A stretch of 64,000 nt of DNA from Epiperipatus broadwayi. Its lineage: Eukaryota; Onychophora; Udeonychophora; Euonychophora; Peripatidae. The number at the start of each line of letters is the position of its first letter. The first letter of the stretch is position 1. The notes beneath the pieces are model-generated. The model was given only the letters and a program-made list of their open reading frames with translations. It made no database searches and had not been told where the DNA came from. A program made the translations under genes and the position numbers. Location: positions 558,001-622,000 of the forward strand of contig JAQFVV010000281.1 of the NCBI GenBank assembly GCA_028023455.1, read 5' to 3'. This document shows positions 37,561 through 49,635 of this stretch, piece by piece.

Positions 37561-39113
37561 TACTTTTTTTCCATTACTAGAAAGTTTGGTACAATAATTA
37601 ATATAAAAACCTCCATTCTATACACTCACTACAATATTTTACCATGTAACTTTGCCCCATTAAATCCAGCCATACACAGGGTAATATAGATTTCTGAACA
37701 GTGAAATCCATAATTAACTTAGGTAATTAAATTTACTATTAGAGGGCTTACTTGTAGAGAAACATATCAACTTAATGCCACATTCACATATTGTAATTAT
37801 TTTACATACATTAAAAGAAAGACACACTAAACATAAATAACCATATTATTAAAAATTGCATGAAACTAATAACAATTGGCTATATTTTCTGACCCCAGTT
37901 TTGGTGTAAATATCTACAAGAATCAGAAAGCCCAAATGTCATTGACTTTATGCTCTACTTTTTTCATTTCAAAAAAAAGATACTTTACAAAGATTCTTAT
38001 AGAGATATCCACCTACAATTTTCTATAGCATATTCCGTATTCAAGCTCAGTAAAATGCTTACATTTTTAATGTGCATGGAATACAGTATAAACAATAGGT
38101 AAAACGAAATTTATAGTTTATATTTATTGTGGAGTGAGTAATACGAGCTGATAAATTAAACACTGAATGGCGATTTACTTAGTAACTAATTTATTATATT
38201 AGGAAATCGCATCTTTAGAAGGCTAGAATGCATAATATAGCTGATAATAAATGTTTATTCCATGCAAGTGGTTTGCTGAAACTTTGTAATGATATCTACA
38301 TATGCAGTTCTGTGCAGGAATTCAAAGTCTAACATCACATTTAATCATTTTTAGCAGTACAGCTATGCTATTTTCTCTGTGTTACAATCTAAGAACAAAT
38401 GTAAAATATTTTGACTTTAGTTTTAAAATTTATTTTATAGCAATGCACATGAAAAGAAATTTCTATCAGCCCATTTTTATCTTATCATTATTGTTTTTTT
38501 AATTAAAGGCCCACATCATTTTTCATTTACTTAATAGAATAATGAGTTTAGCTTTAATATGACAAAACATTTTTTTTCCACAAAGAAAAAAGAATTATAG
38601 GAACAATAATAAAAATATCTTTTCATAATATTAACCCATTTCAATTAATTATTTTTTTACAGGATAAAAACAACAACTTCCTTTTTACTTTTTTTAAACT
38701 TTTAGATATATAAAGAAAAAAAAATATGTACTGTTTTTTTTGTGATATAAAAAAACAAGAAAAAATATTTGTATACATAAAATAAAATTATTTAAATGTG
38801 TATTTATTATACATGAATAAATTATACATACTATATATGTGTATATACAAACATATTTAAAAATTTAATTCTATGTTTGTTTATTTAAAAATGTTTCTAT
38901 TAAACTCATTAATATATTTACATTTATAAAACTGGTTGCTACTGACATGGGCTGTAGTTTGATCATCATCTTAATACAAGACATTTTATAAGCCAACTAT
39001 ATACCCATTCTTGTAAACAACACAATTATTTTTTTTCTTCCTTTACATAGTTTTAATATTTTTAATTTTATATAGTACATCTTCTTTATAATTTTTAATA
39101 ACATTATATATAT
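37561..39113. other. A+T-rich intergenic sequence
   Basis: No supported feature. Part of 37561-37700 may be the N-terminal portion of the decayed PLE on the minus strand, but it is too degenerate to call. A 66-codon plus-strand frame at 38302 has no recognisable content. Confidence 0.45.
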
Positions 39114-39180
39114 ATATATTAAAAATAATAATTGAATAAAAATTATTTAATCAGACAACTTTTATAATAATATATTTAAT
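39114..39180 (+). repeat. Left inverted terminal repeat of the PLE
   Basis: Contains TTAATCAGACAACTTTTATA and pairs with 42202-42268 in inverted orientation with a single mismatch. A (TA)n run lies immediately to the left. Confidence 0.85.
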
Positions 39181-39311
39181 GACAAGTACATATTTATTTA
39201 TTTGTGTTGATTAAAGAAATCCTATTGTGAACGTTATTAAATATACTTTTAATTTTAATATAAACGTTATTCTACATTCTTTTAAGTAGTGATTGATATA
39301 GAAAGATTGAA

Positions 39312-39880
39312 ATGCGACAATATTTATTAATGAAAATTGTTTGGATTTATTTTATCATGGAGAAAAAGGTTTTTAGTAATAACACGTGGATATTTTTGTA
39401 TGAAGAATTGAATTTTGTTAATTTTAAAAAATTTAAGAAAATTTGGAATATACAAAGAAGAATTGAGGAATTAAAACATCAAATATCGTTTTTAAGTAAT
39501 TGTAAAAGAAATGGAGTTATACCAATATCGTGTAGATTTCGAATTAGTAATATAAAAATTAATAATAATATAAGTTTACATAGAAGAATTCAAAAAGTTG
39601 TGTTGGAATTGTTTTTGAAGGAAAAATATATAGAAATTGACTGGAATATTCGGAAATATAAGAGAATTAAAAATGTTTTAAAATTAAATATAAATAAGGA
39701 ATTATGGGAATATATTAATCAGACTATATTGGAAAGTAATAGTACATTAAAAAATAGATTAAATAAGAAATATGAAAATAAGTGGAAATGGTTAAATTGT
39801 AAAAGAATAGCAAGGAACAATATTAATGTTTTAAAAAATAATATGAGTAAAAAAATATAGTTACATAAATGTATCTGGTG
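39312..39880 (+). pseudogene. N-terminal region of the PLE protein
   Basis: The first frame encodes 182 residues, strongly basic and rich in Ile, Asn and Lys. RRIEELKHQISFLSNCKRNG followed by VIPISCRFRI (about residues 48-78) fits the conserved PLE N-terminal segment with its central Cys. The frame ends at 39860. The family's INLSG-like motif that should follow is seen in another frame as YINVSG (about 39860-39877), leading straight into the next frame's DFTNEESEIINKGIKYV. One frameshift near 39850 therefore separates this piece from the RT. Confidence 0.75.
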
Positions 39881-40992
39881 TGGATTTCACAAATGAAGAG
39901 TCAGAAATAATAAATAAAGGTATTAAATATGTAACTTATATGGATAAAAACATACAGAAGGCAATGGTGGTGAATGTAGAGGCTGCAAATATTGATAGTA
40001 AAATGAAGATGGAAATACAATCGCGTCTTAATGGTGTAATTAATAGAATGGATAAATTAAGTAAGAAAGAATGGAAGGAAAAAATAGTTATTAGGAAAAT
40101 TAAGGATAAAATAACAAAAAAGAGATTGGTTGTGACGACTGAGGATAAGGGACTGAGGTTTGTGATTTTGAATGAAAATGAATATGAAAAAAAGGTTAAA
40201 GAAGATATGGAAAAACAAGAATATTTGAAAATGAAAAAGGATCCAAGTAATGAAATTAAAACAAAATATAAAATACTATTGAATAATATGAGGGTAAAAC
40301 AGTTAATTAATGAAAAAACATATAGATGTTTATATCCTATAGTAATTGAACATCCTAGTATGTTTGAGAAAGTTAAGTCACAAAAAGATAATATGCCAGT
40401 AAGAACAATATTGGATTTTAAGAATTATGTTCTTAAAGGCTTGTGTGTAATAGTGTGTAAAAAGATTATAAATGGTGTGGGTTTTGGGAAATATTGCATT
40501 AAAAGCTCGGAGGAAATTATAAATAAACTAAAGAATGTGAAATTAAATAGGAATGGAAATATTGTTTCGTTTTATATTGAAAAGATGTATCAAAGTATAC
40601 CTAGAGAAGAAAGTATAAAAGTAGTTATGGAAAGAATAAAGGATTATGGTGATATGTCAAAGAAATGGATGTGTATTATTAATGGGGCTTTATTATTGAT
40701 AAGTGAAACATTGTACTTTAAATATAAAAATGAGTTTTGGAAGATAACTAAAGGATGGGTTATGGGTTGTTTCATAAGTGGTGTTTTATCATCTATTATG
40801 ATTGATTATATTAAGGGAAGTGTAATTGATAAATATATAACGATGAAAGAAATTATACAATATCACAGATATGTTGATGATATACTTATAATAGGCAATA
40901 GTAGAAGTATAAATAATGCATTTAATCAAATGAATGATAATAGATATGGTATCAGATTTACGATAAAAAATGGAGAGGAAAGGTTAAAATAA
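39880..40992 (+). pseudogene. PLE reverse transcriptase, motif A aspartate replaced
   Basis: 370 residues. It contains NKGIKYV at the start and a KDITKKRLVVTTEDKGLRFV-like segment (RT0 region). PVRTILDFKNYVLKGL is the P-x-RPIVS-like motif. Motif A is VSFYIEKMYQSIP, then WKITKGWVMGCFISGVLSS (motif B), and RYVDDIL is motif C with both Asp kept. In PLE and telomerase-like RTs, motif A reads F-D-V at the start, so the catalytic Asp is Tyr here. Motif B also departs from MGSPLSP. A stop at 40990 falls where ...LK-LDIFMG should continue (palm end), and a frame change follows. The extreme A+T bias in codons matches the surrounding DNA. Confidence 0.85.
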
Positions 40993-40999
40993 TTAGATA

Positions 41000-41790
41000 T
41001 TTTTATGGGAAGGGTGTAACAGATGAGATTGTTATAAGACATTATATTAAGGAGAAAGATAAAAGACGTATAATAGATATAAGTTCATCTCAACCATGGT
41101 CTCAAAAAGTGGCAGCAATGAAAGGGTTTAGAGAGAAATATGATAGGTTAACTTTAGATAAAGATGTTGCTTTAATACAAAAATTGGAGATTGAAAATGA
41201 TTATATTAATATGGGATATAAAAAGAAAGATATAAGTACATTTTTTTTAAAAACTAAAGGTGAAGGTAGTACATATTATAATAATAAGAAATTAACTGTA
41301 AATAACAAATGGATTTCAGTCCCATATTGTGGTAGAGTATATAAAGAGTTGGTAAGGGAAGAATTACCTGATAATATTAAAATAGGATGGAAAAACAGTA
41401 GATCATTAAGAAAATGGATATGTAATATAGAAAATAATAATGAGAATGATAGAGCAGGGTTGATGTATAAAATTATTTGTGAATTTTGTAGCATGATATA
41501 TATTGGACAGACAGAGAAGACTGCACTAGAAAAAGGTAAAGAACATGATAGGGCAATTAGGAGGAAGGATATGAGATTAGGGATTTATGTACATTTTTTT
41601 AAATACACGGCATAGAATAAGTTGTGAAAAAACATTCAGGTGATTAAGTATGTAAAGAAGAATAATGAGAGGGTATGTTATGAAACTGTATACACGGGAG
41701 AATTTTGAAAAATGTATGAATATGGTTAAAGGTCCTGTAAAAATGGCTGGAAAATGGGTGCTGTTAGATAGCTGGAAGATTTAATTTAAG
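41000..41790 (+). pseudogene. PLE thumb/linker and GIY-YIG endonuclease
   Basis: The frame at 41109-41615 reads through the RT thumb/linker (KIGWKNSRSLRKWICNIEN) into the endonuclease. It shows GLMYKIICEFCSMIYIGQTE, which has the C-x2-C pair and the Y-IGQT motif of PLE-type GIY-YIG nucleases, then EHDRAIRR with the conserved H and R/E region. A frameshift near 41610 moves the C-terminus (VIKYVKKNNERVCYE and WVLLDSWKI in other frames) out of phase. The endonuclease cuts target DNA for PLE integration in family members; this copy is broken. Its presence places the element among endonuclease-bearing PLEs. Confidence 0.85.
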
Positions 41791-42149
41791 TTTGGTATAA
41801 TTATAAGTAAATTATTTGTATATATTTATTTGGATGATTATCATTCTAATTATGTTGGGTTCAAAATATTAAGTGTAGTTTATATAGGTATGTAAGAAAA
41901 GGAAGATTGGGAAATTTATGAATGATAGTAAGGTATAAATGTGTGATTGTATAATGTAAATATATGATTATGATTTAGATAAATATTATGTATAAATATT
42001 ATGTGTAAATATTATGTGTAAATATTACGTATAATTATTTATGTATGTGATGAATAGAAAATAGATTTGTTTTATCTTTGATATTGTGATGTAAAATTAG
42101 GCCTGTAGGTGGAGGTGCTGTAGAAAAAAATTGTAATGTAACTAAGTGT

Positions 42150-42200
42150 ATTTACATCTTGATAAGACTCCAGTATAGGGGCGAAATCCAGGTTGGTGAA
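42150..42200 (+). ncRNA. Hammerhead-ribozyme-like motif, degenerate
   Basis: The sequence CTTGATAAG (42158-42166), then a helix-II-like ACTCC-AGTATA-GGGG segment, then C-GAAA (42182-42186), follows the hammerhead core order (CUGAUGA, helix II, GAAA). A short CCA-GGT-TGG helix III comes after the GAAA. PLE terminal repeats are known to carry such minimal hammerheads. The core is altered (TTGATAA for CTGATGA), and the expected NUH cleavage triplet is GTG, so it is probably inactive. It lies immediately before the right inverted repeat. Confidence 0.55.
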
Positions 42201-42201
42201 A

Positions 42202-42268
42202 TTAAATATATTATTATAAAAGTTGTCTGATTAAATAATTTTTATTGAATTATTATTTTTAATATATT
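42202..42268 (-). repeat. Right inverted terminal repeat of the PLE
   Basis: Reverse complement of 39114-39180 with one mismatch. Similarity ends within a few bases on both sides. Confidence 0.85.
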
Positions 42269-45200
42269 ACATTGCAAAGACAACATTATGAATAAGTTTT
42301 GTTTTGAAATTTGATTATTTTTTGTAATATATATATATATTGAAGCAGTCAATCTTAGCTTAAGATTGAGCTTCATGTTTCCACCTACTAACCTGTGTTT
42401 AAATCCTATACCCCATCACACTCTGTTTGTGTTGTATATATATTTTATGTATACATTTGAGACGCACACCTAAATTATAAAATTTTATCTTTTAAATTAA
42501 CATTTTTATTATTATTAATTTTATGATTATTAATTCTTTTTATTAAAATATATAGGTACGGCTCATATATATATATATATATATATATAAGAGCAAAATA
42601 CTAACAAAATATTGATTTTTTGTAAATATTTTATTATACGTCATTTTAAAACTTTTTCCTTTTAAAGTACTTTTTTTTATTATTAAAATGTATGTTTTAT
42701 AAAAACCAAGATGGAAGATGCTACAGTTAATTGTCTAACAATAATTAAAGGGTTGGAAATATTATTGTTTTAGTCTGGGAAAGGTATTTTAATTAAAGTT
42801 TTTTTCTTAAAATGGGGATTAAGATTAAAGATTTTCTTTTATAAACATTTTGTCAAATCTATTTCTAATCTGGAAATAAATTTGAATTTATTTTTGGATG
42901 TTATCTTACTGTTGCATCTTCAAAAACAATTGATAAAGAAAAGTAAGAATTTTAAGATCAGAGATTAAATTGTAAAGCTAAAACTAAGTGATTAAAAGCA
43001 TTCCAAAAATACCTGGGCAAAAGTATAAAATGGCTGAATTTTGAGTCACACGATAGATTAGCTACTCTAGTGAAAACTGATTGTTAACATCGCTGTGAAA
43101 CTAAAAATGATGTAGTGTAAATTCACCACCCTTCTCAGCCCTGTTGGTCATCATCTTCTGCAGCCATACCATTCTGCTGCCCAAGAATAAAGTAAAAGCC
43201 CGAACTAAGAACATTAGTATGCTAATAGATGTTTGCTGCCACAGGAGAACTTGCATTTCAATTGCCGTGCACATGCACTACTAAAATGGCTCTTAAAATT
43301 GGAAGGTAACTTTTCAAACCATTACCTCAAACTAAATTTAGCCTAACTCATCTATCAGGATTTCTTCTAATGTGTTATTTAACTTTACCTTTTTTTAAAT
43401 ATGTAAATGTAATTTGCTCTTAAATGATTTTTATAAATTTAATCCTATATGATATGCTCTAACGTTCTTTAATTTTGGTGTGGTCTTTTGTTTATAGTTA
43501 TTCATTACTTGATATTATATGTCTATTTTCTTTATTAATATGCCAATCTCATGCAATCTGATGAGTTGAATTTTCTAAAATCCTTTCTTCTTTTTAAGTA
43601 AGTCTTAATTAATTAAGTTTTTTAATGTCCATTTAAAATATAATGCGTTATTAATTAATACACTTGCCAGATTGTTTTACGAGTCAACATTTTATTTATG
43701 TTTTAGTATAAAAATATATTTGTTTAACTCTGGATTTTTTACCCGGGGTGAATCCAGAACTCGAGTTAATTAATGCTCTGAAATCTTATAAAATATTATT
43801 TATTCAATTCTGAAAAAGTGACTTATTATTTGTTTTCTATATAACTGCTAGTTTTTTTATACTCTTAAAATATCAAATGCAGTATTTAAATATTCCAGTT
43901 AGTATAAAATCTATGAAGATGGGATTGATTTATTTTAAATAGCAGAAAAAAAGAGGGTCAAATCTTAATGTATATTTTATTAAATCTTAATGTTTTTTTT
44001 ACTAGAGAAAATCTTAACGTGTATTTTTTTTATTTAGGGAAATCTCTTTCTCTATATATATTCTAGTGGCAAAGCAAATTAATTATATAAATTATAGCAT
44101 TCAAACAAGGGTCATTTATTTTAAAGTAGTAAAACTTATATAATGTCATTAGTTATCATTACTGCGTTACTGACATTTGGCCTATCTTCTATACCAGTCA
44201 GAATTGTATGTTCATCTAACAAGAATTAGCATTTAAGCAAAAGTACCTAGAGTTCAATCATATACAAGATACACAGGTCAGGGATACTCATGAACTCTGC
44301 CCTATTGCCCACTTCCCAAGTCTATCCCATTACAAACAACATTTCTGATGATAGCAGCCTACCTTTCAATTATCTCCAGCCCAAAGGGTCAGCAGAGACA
44401 CAAGAGACCTAATGCTTAACTAAATGATAACATAACATAATAACAGATATGCATGCATGAACGAATAAAATCTCCAAAAGATAGATTATTAAATATGAAT
44501 TTATTTAGCATGATATTAATAATAAGAATTGATTAATATGTGAATAGCTGGATATAGAGATTTACAATAAGTTAGAACCTTTACTATACAAAGAATACTC
44601 GATCTAGGTTTCACTTACGGTCCCTTAGGCATTCCATATCAACCTTAATAACATATCTTAAGGGTTGATGGATATGCATTACTAAACATACATGGTAAAA
44701 AATTAATTATTTGAACTGATGTGGCTGAATATGCTAATACAATTTAATGGGTTTCTATTATTCACACTATGACATTTTTAAATCATTAAAAATATGACAG
44801 ACTGCAATAGCCATACATGGGCTTTTAGAATGAATATTTATAAGATTTCAAGTTACATAGAATATAACAAAATTCAATAATTGCAAGTGGGCTTTTATTA
44901 TACCTATTACATTTTAAATAATAAATGAACTAGTGAGCTTGGATTACACCTGGATTTCATTTGAGTTACATTGACAATAGATTAATTATTTTGGGACATT
45001 ATGAGATGATTCACCACTTATGATTTACGAAAAGAATAAGGAAAAGCATAACTATTTTGACATTGTCACATGACTTGACCTTTATAGTTTTTATTTATAG
45101 TTAATTATTAACGTATTTAATAGTGATTAAACAAAGGGTGGATAGCGCTAATAAGCGATAATTTATAATAAGGCAAATTAAATTTATATTATAACGAGAA

Positions 45201-47200
45201 CTTGGGATAGCTTAGGAAAATCATATCATCACAGCTTACAGGCATCTAAAATATATGAGGAAGGATGAACGATAGCGTGCGGACTGGATGACAATGTTTG
45301 AGAGAATGAGAAGCTTCATCAACTTGAGGATGAAGAATATAGGCTTATCTGCACTTGTGACAGATAGCATCCGAGGAGGTGATCAGCAAGATACCATGGT
45401 TCTGATTTGTCAAATGTTAATCCATAGCAGCGCTTACACAACCAGCACAATCTGTGGGAATTGGGGCCTCCACACTCTGCCAAGAAATGTGCTTTATGGA
45501 TTCCAATATCGAGAGAAAGTATGATAAAGCAACTTTTGATTTATGAACGCTATCATCGGGACACATTGCGAAGGCTTTCAGGTTTGTCTTAACCCTGATT
45601 TATCTGGCCTAAATAGTAATTAAGCCTAGCGTAATGAAATAATTATGTGCAAGCAATTCCAAAAAGGGGACATACAATTTACTTAAAGAACTTATCTGAC
45701 ACATTACTAATAGAATATAAAAATTAAGAATCCCTTTGTTAAATGCATATTAACATGCCCGGGAAATTAATTACTTAAATTATCGTTAGGTGGCGGGCTA
45801 CTTACATAATGAATCATCACTTAAAATGAGGATCTGAATTTAATTTATTTAATACGGAACTTCTATAATATTGATCTATAGCGTGAAATAATAGTAAATA
45901 ATTTAGTTTAAATAGCATTGTATGGCATAATATTAATTATTAAAACATAGTTTAGGAGTACTTCTCAATCGGGCGGATTTTATAGTGTAGTAAGAAAACT
46001 TACGTTTACGGTTAAATATTCCCTAATAGTGGAATAGCAAAAATAAAATAAGATTAATTCACCAGATTGAGTTATTAGCATATTAACATTGGTATGATTT
46101 GCATAATATTAAATAAAAAAATTTGCCGCATTTAAAATAAAAATACAATAAGAGTGAAAACCTAGCATTCGAGTTAGAAAGTAAAATACAATTTAAATAT
46201 AAAAGCAAAAGGAAATCAAAAAGAAGGTCATGTTTAAGCAATTAATTGATTTAGCATTACCGATGGAAAAATAAGCAATTACATTTTGAAATTATAAGGA
46301 TTACAAAACTAGAGATATTTAAAAAGACATACATTAAGTGATTGGAATTAACATTATTGAAGGTTGAAGTTTATTTTTTATGATTAAGAGGATTATTAAG
46401 ATGAAAGCATTAGAGTTCATTTTGCAGCAGGGAATTACCTTTCTTTCAGATGACTTCACAGCCGTATGCACACATGTTGGTTTCATGTTTTACGAAATAT
46501 AATTAATTTAGCAGTATTTTGACAAAATTGAAGTTTCAGTCCATCCCTTATGTAATATACAGTTCATTTTGGCAGTAGTTTGGACACGATGGCTTACGAG
46601 TACTTTGGCATTGGTTAAATCTTGGAAAGATTGGGGAAGCAAATTAAATTCTACTCACTCACCATTTTACGTTTTTGAGTGACGTAACTTTCCCCAGCAA
46701 CAGCGTTAGAAAATAACATGTAGGGCTCTTTTAGTTAGGAAATGTGGTGGTATTTATACTCATCTATGACTGCCTTTGGGTAATCCCTGGATGTATGTTA
46801 ATGGTTATAATGATACAGCAAATTTTGAAGGATGAGCGAGATCAAGTTTGAGAGAGCTGGTCTTAATCTATTTTAGGATGAAAATAGACCTGCGGAATAA
46901 ATGTTAATTAACGTGAAATTTAAATAAACCTGTATTAGAATAAAAACAGATTCTTTCTGAATTTAGAATACTGTAAGTCTTTTGTTTAATACATTTGCAG
47001 TACACTCTCGAACTTTCTCCCTATTAAAATAGATATGAATAAAAGTATACATAATGCAATGCTCTTAATTATTAAGTTTTATCTGTTACACACACATACG
47101 CATGATTGTCTATGGTAATAGAAATATATAATTTATATGTATATTGATTTTAGATGAATGTAAAGTTCACAAAGACATAAACAATCATGTGCATCGGTAT
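42269..47200. other. Unrecognised intergenic sequence
   Basis: No family was recognised across 4.9 kb. A (TA)n tract lies at 42568-42589. The part from about 44200 to 47060 is less repetitive and less A+T-rich. It contains an open stretch of 78 codons (45288-45524) without recognisable motifs and a minus-strand AATAAA near 44495. It could be part of an old LTR element, but no boundary, PBS or partner was found. Confidence 0.35.
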
Positions 47201-47411
47201 ACCTTCACTCCCTAGTGGTTTATGATTAAATGATTGGGTTTGAACCCATGTTTGGAGGTTTCAAACATCACCAGAAAGTGAAGCCAAATGTGTGCAACAG
47301 ATTTGAGTGCTTCACTTCATATATATATTATGTGCTACTTAATCTGGGGGTTGCGGCAAGTTTGAACCCATAGATTTCTTCTCAAACCTTGTCCTGGGGA
47401 AAGTTATGCTT

Positions 47412-47615
47412 CCCCGGACCATTTATGTCATATAAAAAGGCCTCTGGTGGTGATCCCTAAGTCTGGCACACGCTATGCCTATCCACTTATTTCATATAAA
47501 AGGGCCTCTGGCTGTTGTTATTCCTGTAAGTTTGGCACATGCTATGCTTATCCACTTTGTTCATATCAAAGGCCTGCATGTCGATGATATTCACAGCATG
47601 CCTATCCACTTCAAT
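47412..47615 (+). repeat. Degenerate tandem repeat, about 60-70 bp unit, three copies
   Basis: Three units share TTCATAT(A/C)AAA, GGCCT(C/G), GGCACA(C/T)GCTATGC-like and TATCCACTT blocks (for example at 47435-47490, 47498-47552 and 47560-47610). The units have diverged. An 83-codon frame crosses them because the repeat happens to lack stops; its peptide repeats the same motif and is not recognised. Confidence 0.65.
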
Positions 47616-48378
47616 CTTGTTCAGAAGCACAACCATTTCCTCTTAATTATTTTTGGCTATTATGTCAGTACCACAAATTTCATATATTTATTTCTTTTGC
47701 TTCATGACCCAGTTTTAATGCCCTAATATTAAAAGTGCACTCTGCTCAAAATATATATAAATGCCAACTATTACTAGTTTTATTAATTAAATTTATTTCA
47801 TTCTTATACAATCCCACCATCGTAACTTATTTCTGTATTTAAGAGTATCTATTTGCCTTGGGGAAAATAAAGCATTCTTCTTACCAGCGCTAATTAAAAT
47901 AATTTTCATTAAGTATTGTATCATATAATCAAATATGTTTTCAAATGTATTTTATTTATTTTCACGACTGTAATGGCATGAAAATAGTTTGTATTATATC
48001 TGGAATGAATCTCAGAATGCTCCCTGAATGTTAGTCACCATGTTTCAGAACTGTAATCCAAAGCATTAATAACAATATTATGTGAATTCTTTCTAATAAT
48101 CAATTGGCATCTTAATCTTGGACCCACCAAAAGTGTGTGCTTATTTATAATATATTATTTAGCTAATAAAGAGTATGTGAGAAATATAGCATGAATGACA
48201 ATATATAATTATCTATCGTTTGGTAGACCGCATGCTCATTCACGCACATACTAATGTATATACTTAATTTATAAATGTATGTAAATAATTTATCATTATA
48301 TTAAACTATATTTTTATTGCCTAACTTCTTTGAGTAGTTCGAATTCCTCTTTTCTTTATTTCCAAAAGTACAGCCATG

Positions 48379-48381
<3 letters not shown>

Positions 48382-48411
<30 letters not shown>

Positions 48412-48419
48412 TATGACTA

Positions 48420-48466
<47 letters not shown>

Positions 48467-48479
48467 TTTAGTCATAGTA
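48382..48479. repeat. TA-cored palindrome
   Basis: ACTATGACTAAACTA at 48410-48424 and its reverse complement at about 48464-48478 flank an uninterrupted TA tract, and another TA tract precedes the left arm. The whole unit can form a long hairpin or cruciform. Confidence 0.8.
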
Positions 48480-49545
48480 ATAGATATCTCAATGTTTTGC
48501 TCTGCTTTGCTAGTGGGTCGGGTTAAAATTAATTCTCATGTGCCACCACTATTATGTTATTCATTAGGTATTAGATCTGGGGCTTAGAGAGTGGGTTCGA
48601 ATCCAGGCTGGACCTTGACCTAAATCTCAGGCTTGACTGGGTTTGAAGTACATTTAGTGATTTCCAGCTCATGTTAGATGGATAAACATGTTTTGACCAG
48701 TACATAGGAATTTTTTTTTCTTTTAATTGCCTAAACCATTGTATTATGACAATTATGTTATAACTACTGGCACCAAAACCACATAGCAACTTATACATTT
48801 ATATATTTTTGACTATGCATTTTTGCAATGTAATTTATTCAAGCTGCCATCAGAATTGTTTTAGTTACATTATAAAGCATTAATAAATTTAAATAATATT
48901 CGGTCATTTAAAAATGAATGGAAAATTATTTAACATGTGTACATATTCTTAGTATATATTTTTTCTCTTATTGTAATAATCGTCATACATTGTATAATGA
49001 GTACATGCTAATTTTGTAATTATTTTGATTGTTTTATAAACAATAGATATTGCTATATATGGAACATAAATTAAAAGTTAAAATTGATTTCATTTACATT
49101 GAAAAATGAAAAAAAAAAATTTGCAGATAAAAACATTTTTTATTAATATTGTAGATATATGGTTAGCTATGATTTAATGATATTTTGTATTATTTATTTA
49201 TAGATTATAAATAATATGTAAAGCATATTCTTTTTATATGATTGACTATATAACAACTTATGGTTAATAAGCTCTGTAATCCAACATAATGCCATGTTCT
49301 TGACATTTTGGCATTTATATATAAATGAATGCACAAAAAATCCATCTATGGTTTTTTATATTTAATCTAATTGAAGTTCAGTTATTAAATACATGTAACA
49401 TTAAATTATTCAAATAGTATAATGCAGTTATATTAAATGAGGCAACCACAGTAGTCATTGGACAATATTATTAGCTGTTCTGATAATTAATAGGACTATT
49501 GTTTCATTTATTACAACCACATTTATTATTTGAATGAACTTTTTA

Positions 49546-49635
49546 ACATTAATTATTCTTTGTAATTATATATATATATATATATAATTACAAAGAATAT
49601 ATTAATGTATATATATATATATATATATATATATC
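49546..49635. repeat. TA-cored palindrome followed by (TA)n
   Basis: ACATTAATTATTCTTTGTAATTATA (49546 onward) is matched in inverted orientation up to 49608, with a TA core at the centre. A second TA tract runs to about 49635. Confidence 0.8.

Larger units (their letters stand above)
39114..42268 (+). mobile_element. Penelope-like element bounded by 67-bp inverted repeats
   Basis: The segment 39114-39180 is the reverse complement of 42202-42268 with one mismatch. Between them lie PLE N-terminal, RT and GIY-YIG coding regions on the plus strand (39312 to about 41790) and a hammerhead-ribozyme-like motif just before the right repeat. PLEs commonly carry terminal repeats (pLTRs) with inverted flanking segments, so the 3.15-kb unit is read as one insertion. 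The reading frame changes at least three times, so the element is not autonomous now. Confidence 0.8.

Noticed and set aside
45288-45524. 78-codon frame with less A+T-rich codons
   Set aside because: No recognisable motif, repeat or homologous neighbour; kept only as a remark in the intergenic entry.
48585-48605. Exact B-box-like GGTTCGAATCC, possible tRNA gene or SINE
   Set aside because: No A box at the right distance and no cloverleaf; a similar GGGTTTGAACCCA near 47238 has the same problem.
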